NCBI RefSeq assembly: GCF_013177315.1
Contig: NZ_CP053661.1
Location: 3,038,001-3,102,000, forward strand
Source of the DNA: Thermoleptolyngbya sichuanensis A183
GTDB lineage: Bacteria > Cyanobacteriota > Cyanobacteriia > Elainellales > Elainellaceae
Direction of reading: 5' to 3'
DNA length: 64,000 nucleotides
Shown here: positions 47,539-55,279 of the stretch, piece by piece
How positions within the stretch are numbered: position 1 is the stretch's first letter
Layout: every line of letters begins with the position of its first letter
Made by a program: the position numbers and the translations under genes
Notes under the pieces: model-generated
Told to the model about the DNA's origin: nothing
Databases searched by the model: none
What the model saw: the letters and a program-made list of their open reading frames with translations, nothing else

Positions 47539-48827
47539 CTGCTTGACTGACAAAACTAAGAAGCTGGAATACGGCTGAGGACAGTGAATTCACGCTTTAG
47601 GGAGTCATCGTGTTGTCGCCTTGATGCGATGGCAGGTTGAGGGTCAGGTGAACAGGAGAGGAACTGATAAACGTGAATCTTCCACTGGTGAGTGATAGCC
47701 AGCCGAATCCAATTCCAGCCCAGCTTGAGATAACTCATGCCGCGCTTCCAGTGAGCATCGACTTGGCGACGCTTGCCGGATGCGACCACTTGCACCCCTT
47801 GGAGAACTAAGAACAGCATCGTCAAGGCGATTACCCCACACAACTGGGAAAGGGCAACCTTGTCTCTGAGTCTGGAGGCTTCGAGATTAAACCCGTTGGA
47901 CTTCAAATCCAAAAACGACTCCTCCACCTGAAATCTCAGTCGATATTGGGCAAACGTCTGCAAGTTCGTCGGCTCATCACTCACAATTGTCCAATTCTCG
48001 CTGCTGAGTTTGTCGTGGGCAAAGGCAAGGTAAACATTGTCGTAGGGCTTTGTTCTACCCACCGACACTGCAGGCGTAAAGTAAGCTTGTCCTGGTTGCA
48101 ATTGAACCGACGATACCTGGCGCCACTGCCCTTGGTGCTGAAATTGGAAGGAGCGTTTGATGCGGATGCGGAAATGCCAACCCAGATTCTCCCGGAGGTA
48201 TTTCATCAACTTGCCATCGGCAAACCCTCGGTCTGCCAAAAGGACAATCGCGACACCCTCGGGCATCAGCCGTTGCGCTTGCCGCAGTACCCGTTGAATC
48301 GTCCACAACCTGACGGTGCTGCTTGATTGCGCCACCACTTTCCAAGCGACCGGAACCGTTCTTCCTCGGTACACCACTGCGACCCAGACGATGCAGAAAC
48401 AATTCCATACGACCGTTGTATCGAGGCTTAAGTAGAGTCGTTGGGTCTGCCAGTTGGACAGAGCCTGCCCAATCAGCGCATGATGAGCGGACGCGACATT
48501 GATCCGCCGATTCGACAACCAGCGGCGAAACCGGCGTTGGTGGGATTGAGCCATTTGAGCGCGACTCCTCACATACACCCCAAATCCATTGAGATGAACG
48601 TTTTGGCTTCCAATCATGCCAATGATCATCCAGCACAGTGTTTGCAGATGGCGAGCATCCTGCCACTGCATGTCGCATTGACGCAGAAAATCATTCAACG
48701 CATCATAAAGACGGGAAGTCGGTGACATTGATTTGACTGGTTTGTGTGGTTACTTCTCAGCCTAAATCATGCTCTGCTTCCCGCATGGCTTTCGTTCCAG
48801 CTTTAACCTGTTTTGTCAGTCAAGCAG
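47539..48827 (-). mobile_element. IS4-family insertion sequence (1289 bp) inserted at a HIP1 site
   Basis: Perfect 18 bp terminal inverted repeats CTGCTTGACTGACAAAAC lie at 47539-47556 and 48810-48827. The target duplication is 10 bp, GGCGATCGCC (47529-47538 and 48828-48837), a full HIP1 palindrome. A duplication of this length is usual for the IS4 family. One transposase gene is on the minus strand. Confidence 0.94.
47556..48728 (-). CDS. IS4-family transposase
   Basis: The protein has 390 residues. It contains the DDE residues: Asp in YLSLDTTVVWN, Asp in IVLLADRGFADGK, and Glu in the IS4 signature YRLRFQVEESFLDLKSNGF (Y-R-E pattern). The N-terminal part (WQDARHLQTLCWMIIGMIGSQ) is helical. 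The frame is complete from the ATG at 48728 and ends inside the left inverted repeat region. It belongs to the 1289 bp element that interrupts the unknown gene. Confidence 0.93.
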   Translation of the reverse strand: MSPTSRLYDALNDFLRQCDMQWQDARHLQTLCWMIIGMIGSQNVHLNGFGVYVRSRAQMAQSHQRRFRRWLSNRRINVASAHHALIGQALSNWQTQRLYLSLDTTVVWNCFCIVWVAVVYRGRTVPVAWKVVAQSSSTVRLWTIQRVLRQAQRLMPEGVAIVLLADRGFADGKLMKYLRENLGWHFRIRIKRSFQFQHQGQWRQVSSVQLQPGQAYFTPAVSVGRTKPYDNVYLAFAHDKLSSENWTIVSDEPTNLQTFAQYRLRFQVEESFLDLKSNGFNLEASRLRDKVALSQLCGVIALTMLFLVLQGVQVVASGKRRQVDAHWKRGMSYLKLGWNWIRLAITHQWKIHVYQFLSCSPDPQPAIASRRQHDDSLKREFTVLSRIPAS

Positions 48828-48965
48828 GGCGATCGCCACATCATCTTCCGCATCCAGCACAAAGTCTCGCAACTCCTGCCTTAAGGACTCGGCTTTTGCT
48901 TCTGCTTCAGATTTAGAAGATTTAGATTGCTGAAGGAATTCGCTCATTAGTAGGTCGGTTGACAT

Positions 48966-49414
48966 AGCTCAAGAAGAAGGGTGAAAACTATCGATATACC
49001 TAAAAAAATATCTGTTCCAAAATATCTACTGCTGAAAAAGAGCAGCTTGTATTAGCCTGTCTCAGTGGCGCTGCCAATGAAATAGGTAAAGGCACTTAAT
49101 ATAATTGACGGGCAATAAAATCAAAATCTCAACACTCAAAATCGACGGCTATAAAAGTGGTGTCTAAAAACCAATTTCAGAAAATGACGTAGGGCAACCA
49201 TCCTGACTGCCTGACACATCTCTGGAAACCCCTGATTTCTCGTAGGGGACGCTGGCCCAAAAGCTCCTCTGACCAAGCCCTCCGGCTCCAACTCAGGAGC
49301 TATGGGCTTCGATCCCAAGACAACGAATTTTCTGGGCTTTCGGGACTTGTGTCAGGCAACCAGGCAACCATCCTAACAGTTGCCCTAAATCATGCTGCTG
49401 GCGAAGGACTGTAA
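48966..49414. other. Intergenic region with element copy 3
   Basis: This is the leader of the interrupted gene and the downstream region of the GlsB-like gene. It holds the inverted-repeat element at 49202-49364. A 60-residue frame at 49136-49318 lies mostly inside the element and is not a gene. Confidence 0.55.
49202..49364 (-). repeat. ~162 bp inverted-repeat element, copy 3, with target duplication
   Basis: The ends are CCTGACTGCCTGACACA (left) and, on the other strand, CCTGGTTGCCTGACACA. Direct repeats GGCAACCAT at 49193-49201 and 49363-49371 flank it; the right copy overlaps the last two bases of the element. It is nearly identical to copy 2 and in reverse orientation. Confidence 0.9.
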
Positions 49415-49684
49415 TTAGACAGCCCGACGAGTCGCGGAGTAGTAAACAAACAGTGCAATAATCGCGCCCAGCACGGCAATAAAAACACCACCAATGCTAA
49501 GTCCGGTAGCCGTGAGCGCTAGAGTGCCTGTCGTGATCAGGTTGTAAAGGCTACCACCCACAAATGCACCAATCACACCCAGCAGCAGTGTGCCTAAAAT
49601 ACCGCCGCCTTGATGACCCGGATAAATCGCTTTGGCGATCGCACCGGCTACCAGACCCAACACGATCCAAGCTAGAAGGTTCAT
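49415..49684 (-). CDS. GlsB/YeaQ/YmgE-family stress-associated membrane protein
   Basis: From ATG 49684 (MNLLAWIVLGLVAGAIAKAI) the protein has 89 residues and three membrane spans. Family motifs are WIVLGLVAGAIAKAIYPG, GGGILGTLLLGVIGAFVGG and a final hydrophobic span with GAIIALFVYY. An AGGAG about seven bases upstream supports this start over the longer frame. Family members are small transglycosylase-associated stress proteins of unclear action. Confidence 0.9.
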   Translation of the reverse strand: MNLLAWIVLGLVAGAIAKAIYPGHQGGGILGTLLLGVIGAFVGGSLYNLITTGTLALTATGLSIGGVFIAVLGAIIALFVYYSATRRAV

Positions 49685-50439
49685 AGATAATCTCCTAAAG
49701 TTCAACAGGCTTTTGAATGCCCTTTCGTTCATAGCTAAACAATATCGAATCTGTCTTGTGAGTAAGACCATCTGAAGACGTAGTTCGCTCTTATCTAAAG
49801 AGAGACTTGGTTTCTATAAGCTTTAATTTCAGACATTTAAGTGGAAATGTTATGCAACATTTCCCTGCATAGTGGGGTAAAGACTTTTTTCAAAGACTCC
49901 CTTTTAAGAACAAGGATTTTGTGACTGCTAATTCTTCACTTGCTTTAGAAACTCGCTTCAGGGTCGTTGACAGTAAATGGATACCCTTTTGTAGGATGTG
50001 TTAGCGCTAGCGTAAAGGGTCAAGATTTTGCGGTGCAGCTACGCAAAACAGCACCCTACAGCCCGATTTATTGATGTTGACCCACTTGATGGGTTGCAGC
50101 GCAGTTCTGAAGTACCTGTTGCGGCAGGTCATTTGTCGCTTTGACTAGCTGCGGATAACGCAAATACTCAAATCGACGGAGTTCTTTATTGGCAGGACTT
50201 TTGGAGATGCAGTGTATTTTCTGGACTTAATTTGGACTATTTTTTAACCCGTGTTGGGCGGTCAGGCAACGCTAGTCTTCTGAACCGATAACGTTGTAGC
50301 GATCGCCCTGCTCCGGTGAAAAACTCTGGCGTTTTGCCGCCTCAACCCTAACACAGCCCGTGCGGAAGAGCGCAGAAGTTTGATTGCAACTTCAATTGTC
50401 AGATCCGAATAGCGGAGTCGAGTCATATCCCTAAAGAGT
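49685..50439. other. Gene-free region before the repeat array
   Basis: No convincing gene is present. An imperfect palindrome of the GTAGGATGTGTTAGCG...AACAGCACCCTAC type (49991-50060) looks like a decayed copy of the common cyanobacterial GTAGGGTGCGTTA repeat. The rest is AT-rich. Confidence 0.45.
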
Positions 50440-50740
50440 ATTAATTTGAGACTAAAAATCCATTTTCAGGACTCATTTTAAGATTAAAAGTCTTTTTATA
50501 GGTCTAACAATGAGCGTGCTTGTCCAAAAAGAGACAAACGCAACTGCTTTTTCAATTAGAGAAATAAAAATCTACTAAAATTTGTCCAATAAAGAGAAAA
50601 TAAGTCTCTTTATTAGACTTAAAATAAGACAATAAATCCAATCAAAAGACTAGCATTGAGATAGTTATTCTTAAATGTAGACTCAATGTAAGACGAATCG
50701 GATAAAATTAAGACAAACGCAATTCTTAAAAATTTTCGTC
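50440..50740. repeat. AT-rich array of AAGAC/GTCTT words upstream of the HTH gene
   Basis: About 300 bases of very low GC contain many AAGAC, AGACT and GTCT words. AGACAAACGCAA is directly repeated at 50532-50543 and 50711-50722. TTGTCCAA is repeated at 50520-50527 and 50582-50589. An inverted pair AAGTCT (50602-50607)/AGACTT (50615-50620) lies between. Further copies sit at about 50447, 50486, 50626, 50646, 50679 and 50690. The array ends at the start of the HTH gene, which suggests operators or an iteron-like site. Confidence 0.6.
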
Positions 50741-50749
50741 TGCAAATTC

Positions 50750-51103
50750 ATGGACAACCGAGTTTTCACCACCCCCGAAGGACTGCTGACCGTCGAAGCT
50801 GCCCAAAAAGTGCTGAATCGTTCCCGTGCTTCGGTCTATCGCTATGCCAACACCGACCCAAATACCCTAAATCCGCCCTATGACCCATCGCGGCTCAACC
50901 CGGAATTGCGCCAAACGCTCGAAGATCCCATCCTGTTTCACCCCAATGAAGTCGCCCGCTTTGCAGCCGATATCCTTGGAATGAAACAAGTCACAATTCA
51001 TGTTCAAGAATCAGCAGAAACCACCACCCACAAGCTATTGCGGGCGATTCTCTCAGAACTTCAAAGCATTCGAGAACTACTTGAATCTAAGCCTCTAAGT
51101 TGA
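50750..51103 (+). CDS. Small helix-turn-helix protein
   Basis: The protein has 117 residues from an ATG start. The segment LLTVEAAQKVLNRSRASVYRYA (split at 12-33) has the spacing of a MerR/excisionase-type winged helix-turn-helix. It is followed by a proline/asparagine loop, HPNEVARFAADILGM, and a C-terminal amphipathic helix (LLRAILSELQSIRELLES) that could dimerise. It resembles small DNA-binding regulators of mobile or plasmid DNA; I do not know its target. The repeat array just upstream makes autoregulation likely. The downstream neighbour is a gene cut by an insertion sequence. Confidence 0.75.
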   Translation: MDNRVFTTPEGLLTVEAAQKVLNRSRASVYRYANTDPNTLNPPYDPSRLNPELRQTLEDPILFHPNEVARFAADILGMKQVTIHVQESAETTTHKLLRAILSELQSIRELLESKPLS

Positions 51104-51614
51104 GCAATGGAATCATTAAAAATAAATCGGGATGCGGCATTCTTCCAGCAGGCGATCGCCCTTTTGTTGCAGCGCTTGAATTTCTGCGTCCAGCCTCGCA
51201 GGAAAAGGCAAACTGGCGATCGCCAACAGATCTCGAAGGCGATAGCGCCAGTCGTGCCGCAAGAGGCACTCACAGTGATTTCGGAGGGAGTTTTGCTGTA
51301 AAAAATCCTGATCCGCTAGCAGAGATTCCAAAAACTCAACCGCATTGCTGCCCCTTGGAAAATCAATTGCGCTGTTCTCCCAATCCATCAACTCCGCCAC
51401 GCCTGACCCAAACGGACGTTTCCCAACAATCGTGCAGCCGTAGAGCCAACCCTCTAACCATCGATACAGCAAGGGAGAATCCTGATAGAAACGCGGCACA
51501 TCACTCGCTTCAAAGCAAAGGGAGCATCCCACTTTCGCGAAAACAGTGCGAAGGGTGAGAATGGGAGGGTAGCCCCAGGGATGACTCACCAGGACACCTG
51601 AAGACCAAAAGCGA

Positions 51615-51800
51615 TTGGAAGCTTGTACAGCAGAGATCGCCGAGATTTTGTATCGCAATAGCAACCGAGAGGGGCTCGATAGTCTAGAAGGCATCGAGCA
51701 GACTGTACGACGGCAAATGCTAGAGGAGGTGAGCCCTCGAGTTGCCCTTTTTTTGTCAACCAGAAAGCCTACCCCGCCCGAGGCCGGGTTCGCCGATTGA
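51615..51800 (+). CDS. ISKra4-like transposase, upstream frame (OrfA)
   Basis: The 61-residue frame from a TTG reads EACTAEIAEILYRNSNREGL then LDSLEGIEQTVRRQMLEEVS. It matches the N-terminal region of ISKra4-type transposases by context. Its stop TGA (51798-51800) overlaps the first codons of OrfB. It is short for the family, so the N-terminus may be reduced. Confidence 0.65.
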   Translation: MEACTAEIAEILYRNSNREGLDSLEGIEQTVRRQMLEEVSPRVALFLSTRKPTPPEAGFAD

Positions 51801-52654
51801 AGAGTTTGGTAGGGGTCCTTGAGATTCGTCAAAGTCAGGCAGAACGGTTAGGCGTAAAGGCTTACAGCCGTCTCAGTGGTGGCCTAGAGAAAGCCAACCT
51901 ACGCTTAAGTGCCAACGAATCGTTTCAAGATGCAGAGGATGACATCGTAGCCCTGACCGGGATGCGGGTCGGGCACTCGACCCAACAACGTCTGGTGGGG
52001 CGTCAGTCGTTCGAGTCTGCCGAGGCTAAACAAGGCGTCAGTGAGGTCAGCATTGATGGCGGCAAAGTCCGTCTGCGTGACCTGCTAGAGTCCGATAGCC
52101 CGTGGCGAGACTACAAAGCGGTGCGGGTGGAGGGGATTGATTACAACGCCTTCTTCCAAGACAATGACAGCTTGATTGATTATCTCAGCGCTCAACGCTT
52201 GCTCTCCCCACTGGTCTGTCTGGGCGATGGTCACGCTGGGGTGTGGAATCTGTTTGCTCAACTCACCACCGTTGAGACCCGTTGGGAAATCCTCGATTGG
52301 TACCATCTCAAAGAAAACCTCTACAAAGTCGGTGGGTCGCTCAAGCGCTTAGCAGCGGCGGAAATGCTGTTATGGCAAGGTCAAGTGGAAGCCGCCAGGG
52401 CCCTCTTTGCCGACTGTCGGCGCAAGCAAGCCCGCAATTTTGAAGCCTATCTGAGCACCCATCGCTCTCGCATCGTGAATTATGGGTTCTACCAGGCTGA
52501 GCAACTCTGTTCTATTGGATCAGGAGCCGTAGAATCGGCTGTCAAACAGATTGGGCGACGCCTCCAAATTTCGGGTGCTCGCTGGAATACGGCCTCCGTT
52601 AATGCCATGTTGAGTCTGCGCTGTGCCTACCTCAATGGACAGCTCGCCAGTTGA
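51797..52654 (+). CDS. ISKra4-like transposase, downstream frame (OrfB)
   Basis: The frame encodes 285 residues. Catalytic candidates are Asp in VSIDGGKVRLRD, Asp in LVCLGDGHAGVWN and the motif EILDWYHLKENLYKVGG. The C-terminus is GSGAVESAVKQIGRRLQISGARWN, a strong hallmark of this transposase group. The first codon TTG overlaps the OrfA stop. Expression as an OrfA-OrfB fusion by frameshift is likely. The element interrupts an unknown gene. Confidence 0.85.
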   Translation: MKSLVGVLEIRQSQAERLGVKAYSRLSGGLEKANLRLSANESFQDAEDDIVALTGMRVGHSTQQRLVGRQSFESAEAKQGVSEVSIDGGKVRLRDLLESDSPWRDYKAVRVEGIDYNAFFQDNDSLIDYLSAQRLLSPLVCLGDGHAGVWNLFAQLTTVETRWEILDWYHLKENLYKVGGSLKRLAAAEMLLWQGQVEAARALFADCRRKQARNFEAYLSTHRSRIVNYGFYQAEQLCSIGSGAVESAVKQIGRRLQISGARWNTASVNAMLSLRCAYLNGQLAS

Positions 52655-52918
52655 CTGTTTCATCGAAAGTGGGATGCTCCTATCCGTCTGGGGGCAACCC
52701 CCAGCATTTGCTGCGCCGCGCCACCCCGTATCAAAAACCGTAACGTCGCTCTGGGAGAGCGTTTCCCGGCTTAGATTAAGAGTGTTCACTCCTCATGCGC
52801 TCAGCAGCTTCGTCGGGTTCGTCGGGGCTGCTGTTTATTTCTAAGGGACTTACAGAGGGATTTGCACCTGAGAACTGGCGCAGCGGTTCCGAGGCTGTAG
52901 TCGAACTGGCGGGGACAG

Positions 52919-53389
52919 TTACCTCCCCAACGGCCAGACCTGGAGCAGTCGGTTTGCGGGAGCAGGCAGCGTCGTTTCAGCCGTCCACCCAATGGACAAC
53001 CCTATGACCGAAATCGCAGTCAGCACGCCGAGGGACTGCCAGCGGCCTAGCTTGGCCTGCTGCAAATCGAGCCGTGCCAGAATCTCCGCCGCAACTACCA
53101 CCAGGATGTATTCAAAGACGTGATACCAAACGAGGATGACGGCGATCGACATGGCTCCTAGCAGCACTAGCGAAAAATAGCCCAGGCTAGATCGGAGCCA
53201 ATTTCTGAAGAAGCGCCGCAGTCCTCGTGACCAGGCCGTGAGTAAGAGCGCCTGCACGACTGCAAAGGTCACCGCCAGCGCCCAAGCGACCCAGTTTTCG
53301 GTGTTTTGGTAGAGAAACCAGCTAAAGCTAGTGTAGGCTGCCAGCAGCAGCGGTAGAGAAACCCAGAGCATGGCCCAGAGCAGGAACAA
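52919..53389 (-). CDS. Hypothetical membrane protein (156 aa)
   Basis: The protein has four hydrophobic spans (about 3-25, 33-52, 70-105 and 122-138). It has a basic loop (RGLRRFFRNWLRS) and AEILARLDLQQAKLGRW before the last span. The start is TTG at 53389 or ATG at 53371; no Shine-Dalgarno decides. No family was recognised. It lies just beyond the ISKra4-disrupted gene and faces the same way. Confidence 0.65.
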   Translation of the reverse strand: MFLLWAMLWVSLPLLLAAYTSFSWFLYQNTENWVAWALAVTFAVVQALLLTAWSRGLRRFFRNWLRSSLGYFSLVLLGAMSIAVILVWYHVFEYILVVVAAEILARLDLQQAKLGRWQSLGVLTAISVIGLSIGWTAETTLPAPANRLLQVWPLGR

Positions 53390-53474
53390 TAGGGTAAAAC
53401 GCTGAACTGCGTTTCTATTAGGTTACCTAATAGGCAGTGTCTTAAACCTTTCTAGGTCGTTGATTGCCTTGAGT

Positions 53475-53639
53475 CGATCCCCCTAAATCCCCCTTAATAA
53501 TAAGGGGGACTTCCGGAGTAGTTCGGCCCGGTTTCCCCCTTTTTAAGGGGGGCTAGGGGGGGATCAAAGATTAAGGGGGACTTCCGGAGTAGTTCGGCCC
53601 GGTTCCCCCCTTTTTAAGGGGGGCTAGGCGGGATCAAAG
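53475..53639. repeat. C/G-run inverted-repeat element with an internal 71 bp duplication
   Basis: GATCCCCCTAAATCCCCC at the left is answered by GGGGGGCTAGGGGGGGATC-like sequence at the right, forming terminal inverted repeats. The unit starting TAAGGGGGACTTCCGGAG is present twice with a 71-base period (53501-53569 and 53572-53639). The type CCCCCTAAATCCCCC is a widespread cyanobacterial repeat. No coding capacity. Confidence 0.8.
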
Positions 53640-53643
53640 GGTT

Positions 53644-53789
53644 TTAAGAGCTAATTTATGAAGCAAATCTTAAGAAGCCTGAAACTCTTGGCATGTGTGG
53701 CTTTGAGGTCATGTTTGCCCAGGAAAAGCGGTTTCTCGGAAATCCTTGATTAACAAGGCTTTCAGGCTCCTTTACAAATTAGCTCTAAA
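53644..53789. repeat. Small inverted-repeat element
   Basis: AGAGCTAATTT (53647-53657) is matched by AAATTAGCTCT (53776-53786). An inner pair AGCCTGAAA (53676-53684)/TTTCAGGCT (53760-53768) continues the symmetry. The whole is about 145 bases without a gene and lies directly next to the preceding element. It looks like a MITE remnant. Confidence 0.6.
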
Positions 53790-53805
53790 GCACGCTCTAG
53801 ATTAC

Positions 53806-54210
53806 CTACAGGTTAGTGGAGATTGCCTGCACCGGGCAGGTGGGGATGCACTGTTCGCAAACAATGCAGCGCGATCGCCCGAAATTGAGCCGGAAGGTCT
53901 GTGGGTCGAGGCTCAACGCTTCCGTTGGGCAGACTCCCGTGCAGAGGCCGCAGTGGACGCACAGGTCTTCATCAATCAGGATTTCGCGGCTGGCGGTGGA
54001 AATGCCAATATCCTGCGATCGCAGCCAGTCCAGCGCCGCATCTAGCTGATCAATATCGCCCGACAGCTCCACCACCAGCGTCCCGATTTGATTCGGCGCG
54101 ACCTGGGCGCGGATGATGTTGGCAGCCACGTTAAAATCCTTTGCCAGCCGATAGGTGACGGGCATGTGAACCGAGCGCTTGGGAAACGTGAGCGTAACGC
54201 GCTTTTTCAC
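53806..54210 (-). CDS. NIL-domain protein with two [4Fe-4S] clusters
   Basis: The protein has 134 residues. An N-terminal NIL domain (about 1-75, VTLTFPKRSVHMPVTYRLAK, split) is a ligand/metal-binding ferredoxin-like fold otherwise found in methionine importers. The C-terminal part has two CxxCxxCxxxCP motifs (CVHCGLCTGVCP and CIVCEQCIPTCP) for [4Fe-4S] clusters. Such proteins occur widely in cyanobacteria and are thought to act in electron transfer or sulfur metabolism; this is not proven. It is monocistronic by position. Confidence 0.92.
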   Translation of the reverse strand: MKKRVTLTFPKRSVHMPVTYRLAKDFNVAANIIRAQVAPNQIGTLVVELSGDIDQLDAALDWLRSQDIGISTASREILIDEDLCVHCGLCTGVCPTEALSLDPQTFRLNFGRSRCIVCEQCIPTCPVQAISTNL

Positions 54211-54325
54211 AAATCGTTTTTACAGATTGCTTTCACAGATTGTTTTCACAGACCGCTAATTACAGCGACCTTACAGCACAGCTTTACAGAGTCGGTTTCG
54301 CAGAGGCTTGCCAACGCTGGACGAA

Positions 54326-54844
54326 CTAGGCCGGGGCTGACAGCTTTGCGGCCAGTGCTTCGGCAGTGGTGTTTTCGTAATACTCGAAGGGCTGATGAAT
54401 CCAGGGGTTATCTTCCAGATAGTCTACGTAGTAATCCGGCTGAAAGATGGAGCAGGCTTTGTACCAGAGAACGCCAGTCCGCATCTCGTCAATATAGAAG
54501 CCGTAGTTGTGATTTAGCCATTCGACGCTGCGCTTGAGGCTGATGCCTGAATCGACCAGATCATCCACCAGCAGAACATTGCTGCCCAGATTGGGCGTAG
54601 TCATGGCCAGGTCGCGAGAAAAGGTGATTGCACCGCGCGATCGCCCTCCTGGCCCATGATAAGAAGCTGTAGACAAAATCGCCAGCGGCAGGTCAAACAC
54701 CCGCGAGAGCAAATCGCCAACCCGCAGGCCGCCCCGGGCAATGCAAACAATCTGGTTAAATTCCCAGTCGGATTCATAAACCTTGACGGCAAGCTGTTCA
54801 ATTAGGCGATGATAGTCGGGCCACGAGACGTAGAGATCTGACAT
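54326..54844 (-). CDS. Phosphoribosyltransferase
   Basis: From ATG 54844 (MSDLYVSWPDYHRLIEQLA) the protein has 172 residues. The type I phosphoribosyltransferase signature for PRPP binding is VLLVDDLVDSGISLKRS. The flexible-loop region is around STASYHGPGGRSRG, and the N-terminal nucleotide strand is IVCIARGGLRVGDLLSRV. The overall order resembles xanthine/hypoxanthine phosphoribosyltransferases (Gpt-like); the base specificity is not certain. Upstream in-frame codons to 54940 are not family-like. Confidence 0.88.
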   Translation of the reverse strand: MSDLYVSWPDYHRLIEQLAVKVYESDWEFNQIVCIARGGLRVGDLLSRVFDLPLAILSTASYHGPGGRSRGAITFSRDLAMTTPNLGSNVLLVDDLVDSGISLKRSVEWLNHNYGFYIDEMRTGVLWYKACSIFQPDYYVDYLEDNPWIHQPFEYYENTTAEALAAKLSAPA

Positions 54845-55279
54845 GGGAAAGACGGCAGAGGATGAGTGGGACGAAAACGAGCGAACGGGCAGGATTACCT
54901 TAGGATTAAAAGGATTCAAGTTGCAAGATTGGGGCTGCACTCCAGCAGTCTGTATACCAGGAGTCTACATACTAGGAGTCTACATACCAGGAGTCCGCAT
55001 ACTAGAACTGCCCCCACAGCGAGCGACAGAGCAGGCGATCGCCCGCCGCGTATTCCCTAGATGATGAGCATCCTACAACTTGCTGGATAAAATCAAGCCA
55101 CTGGCACAAATCCAGTCCCTCGACGGGTGACTTGCCGCGTTGCTAGAACGGTTGCCAGAGCAGTTGTCCAACCAGCGGTTGCAAAGAACGGTGGGCGATC
55201 GCCAGCCCGTTCTCCCCGATCTCCTCAGCGCCCTGTTTTCCTTCTCTGTTTTCTTTCCCTGTTTTAGGTTTTCAAGCCG
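54845..55279. other. Intergenic region with a 15 bp tandem repeat
   Basis: The divergent promoters of the phosphoribosyltransferase and the MFS gene should lie here. It contains the tandem repeat at 54954-55003 and two HIP1-like sites. Nothing else was recognised. Confidence 0.45.
54954..55003 (+). repeat. 15 bp tandem repeat ATACCAGGAGTCTAC
   Basis: Units start at 54954, 54969 and 54984, with a partial fourth at 54999. They differ by single C/T changes. The array sits about 110 bases upstream of the phosphoribosyltransferase start. Confidence 0.85.

Larger units (their letters stand above)
44745..48965 (-). pseudogene. Unknown gene interrupted by two insertion sequences
   Basis: Three coding pieces on the minus strand (48828-48965, 47275-47528 and 44745-45750) join in one frame when each insertion and one copy of its target duplication are removed. 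The total is 1398 bases, which gives 465 residues and a stop. The restored protein starts MSTDLLMSEFLQQSKSSKSE (or at the ATG at 48947). It runs through DDVAIALERYSADQLRHWAA and DRYEVMNWLTEKYYW at the two junctions and ends in a lysine/glycine tail (SSSKKKAKGKPKQKSGFGGR). It is soluble, helical and acidic. I do not recognise a family. The exact reconstruction shows recent insertions; the gene is now inactive unless fragments function. Confidence 0.88.
51521..52680 (+). mobile_element. ISKra4-like insertion sequence (1160 bp)
   Basis: Terminal inverted repeats start GGAGCATCCCACTTTCG at both ends (51521-51537 and, reversed, 52664-52680) and continue imperfectly to AAACAGT. Inside are two overlapping rightward frames with an ATTGA overlap, as expected for a transposase made by frameshifting or reinitiation. 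No flanking direct repeat is visible; members of this group can insert with short or no duplications. Confidence 0.85.
51116..52789 (-). pseudogene. Unknown gene interrupted by an ISKra4-like element
   Basis: The C-terminal part (51116-51520) encodes a globular-looking sequence: DVPRFYQDSPLLYRWLEGW, AELMDWENSAIDFPRGSNA, and NHCECLLRHDWRYRLRDLLA. On the far side of the element a GTG at 52789 starts VNTLNLSRETLSQSDVTVF, and this frame runs to the element's edge at 52681. The two halves face the same way but are one base out of frame when the element is simply removed. No target duplication is visible, so the joint may carry a small deletion. The family is not recognised. Confidence 0.65.

Noticed and set aside
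49136-49318. 60-codon frame near the third MITE copy
   Set aside because: Most of it lies inside the repeat; similar frames occur in the other copies only because the DNA repeats.
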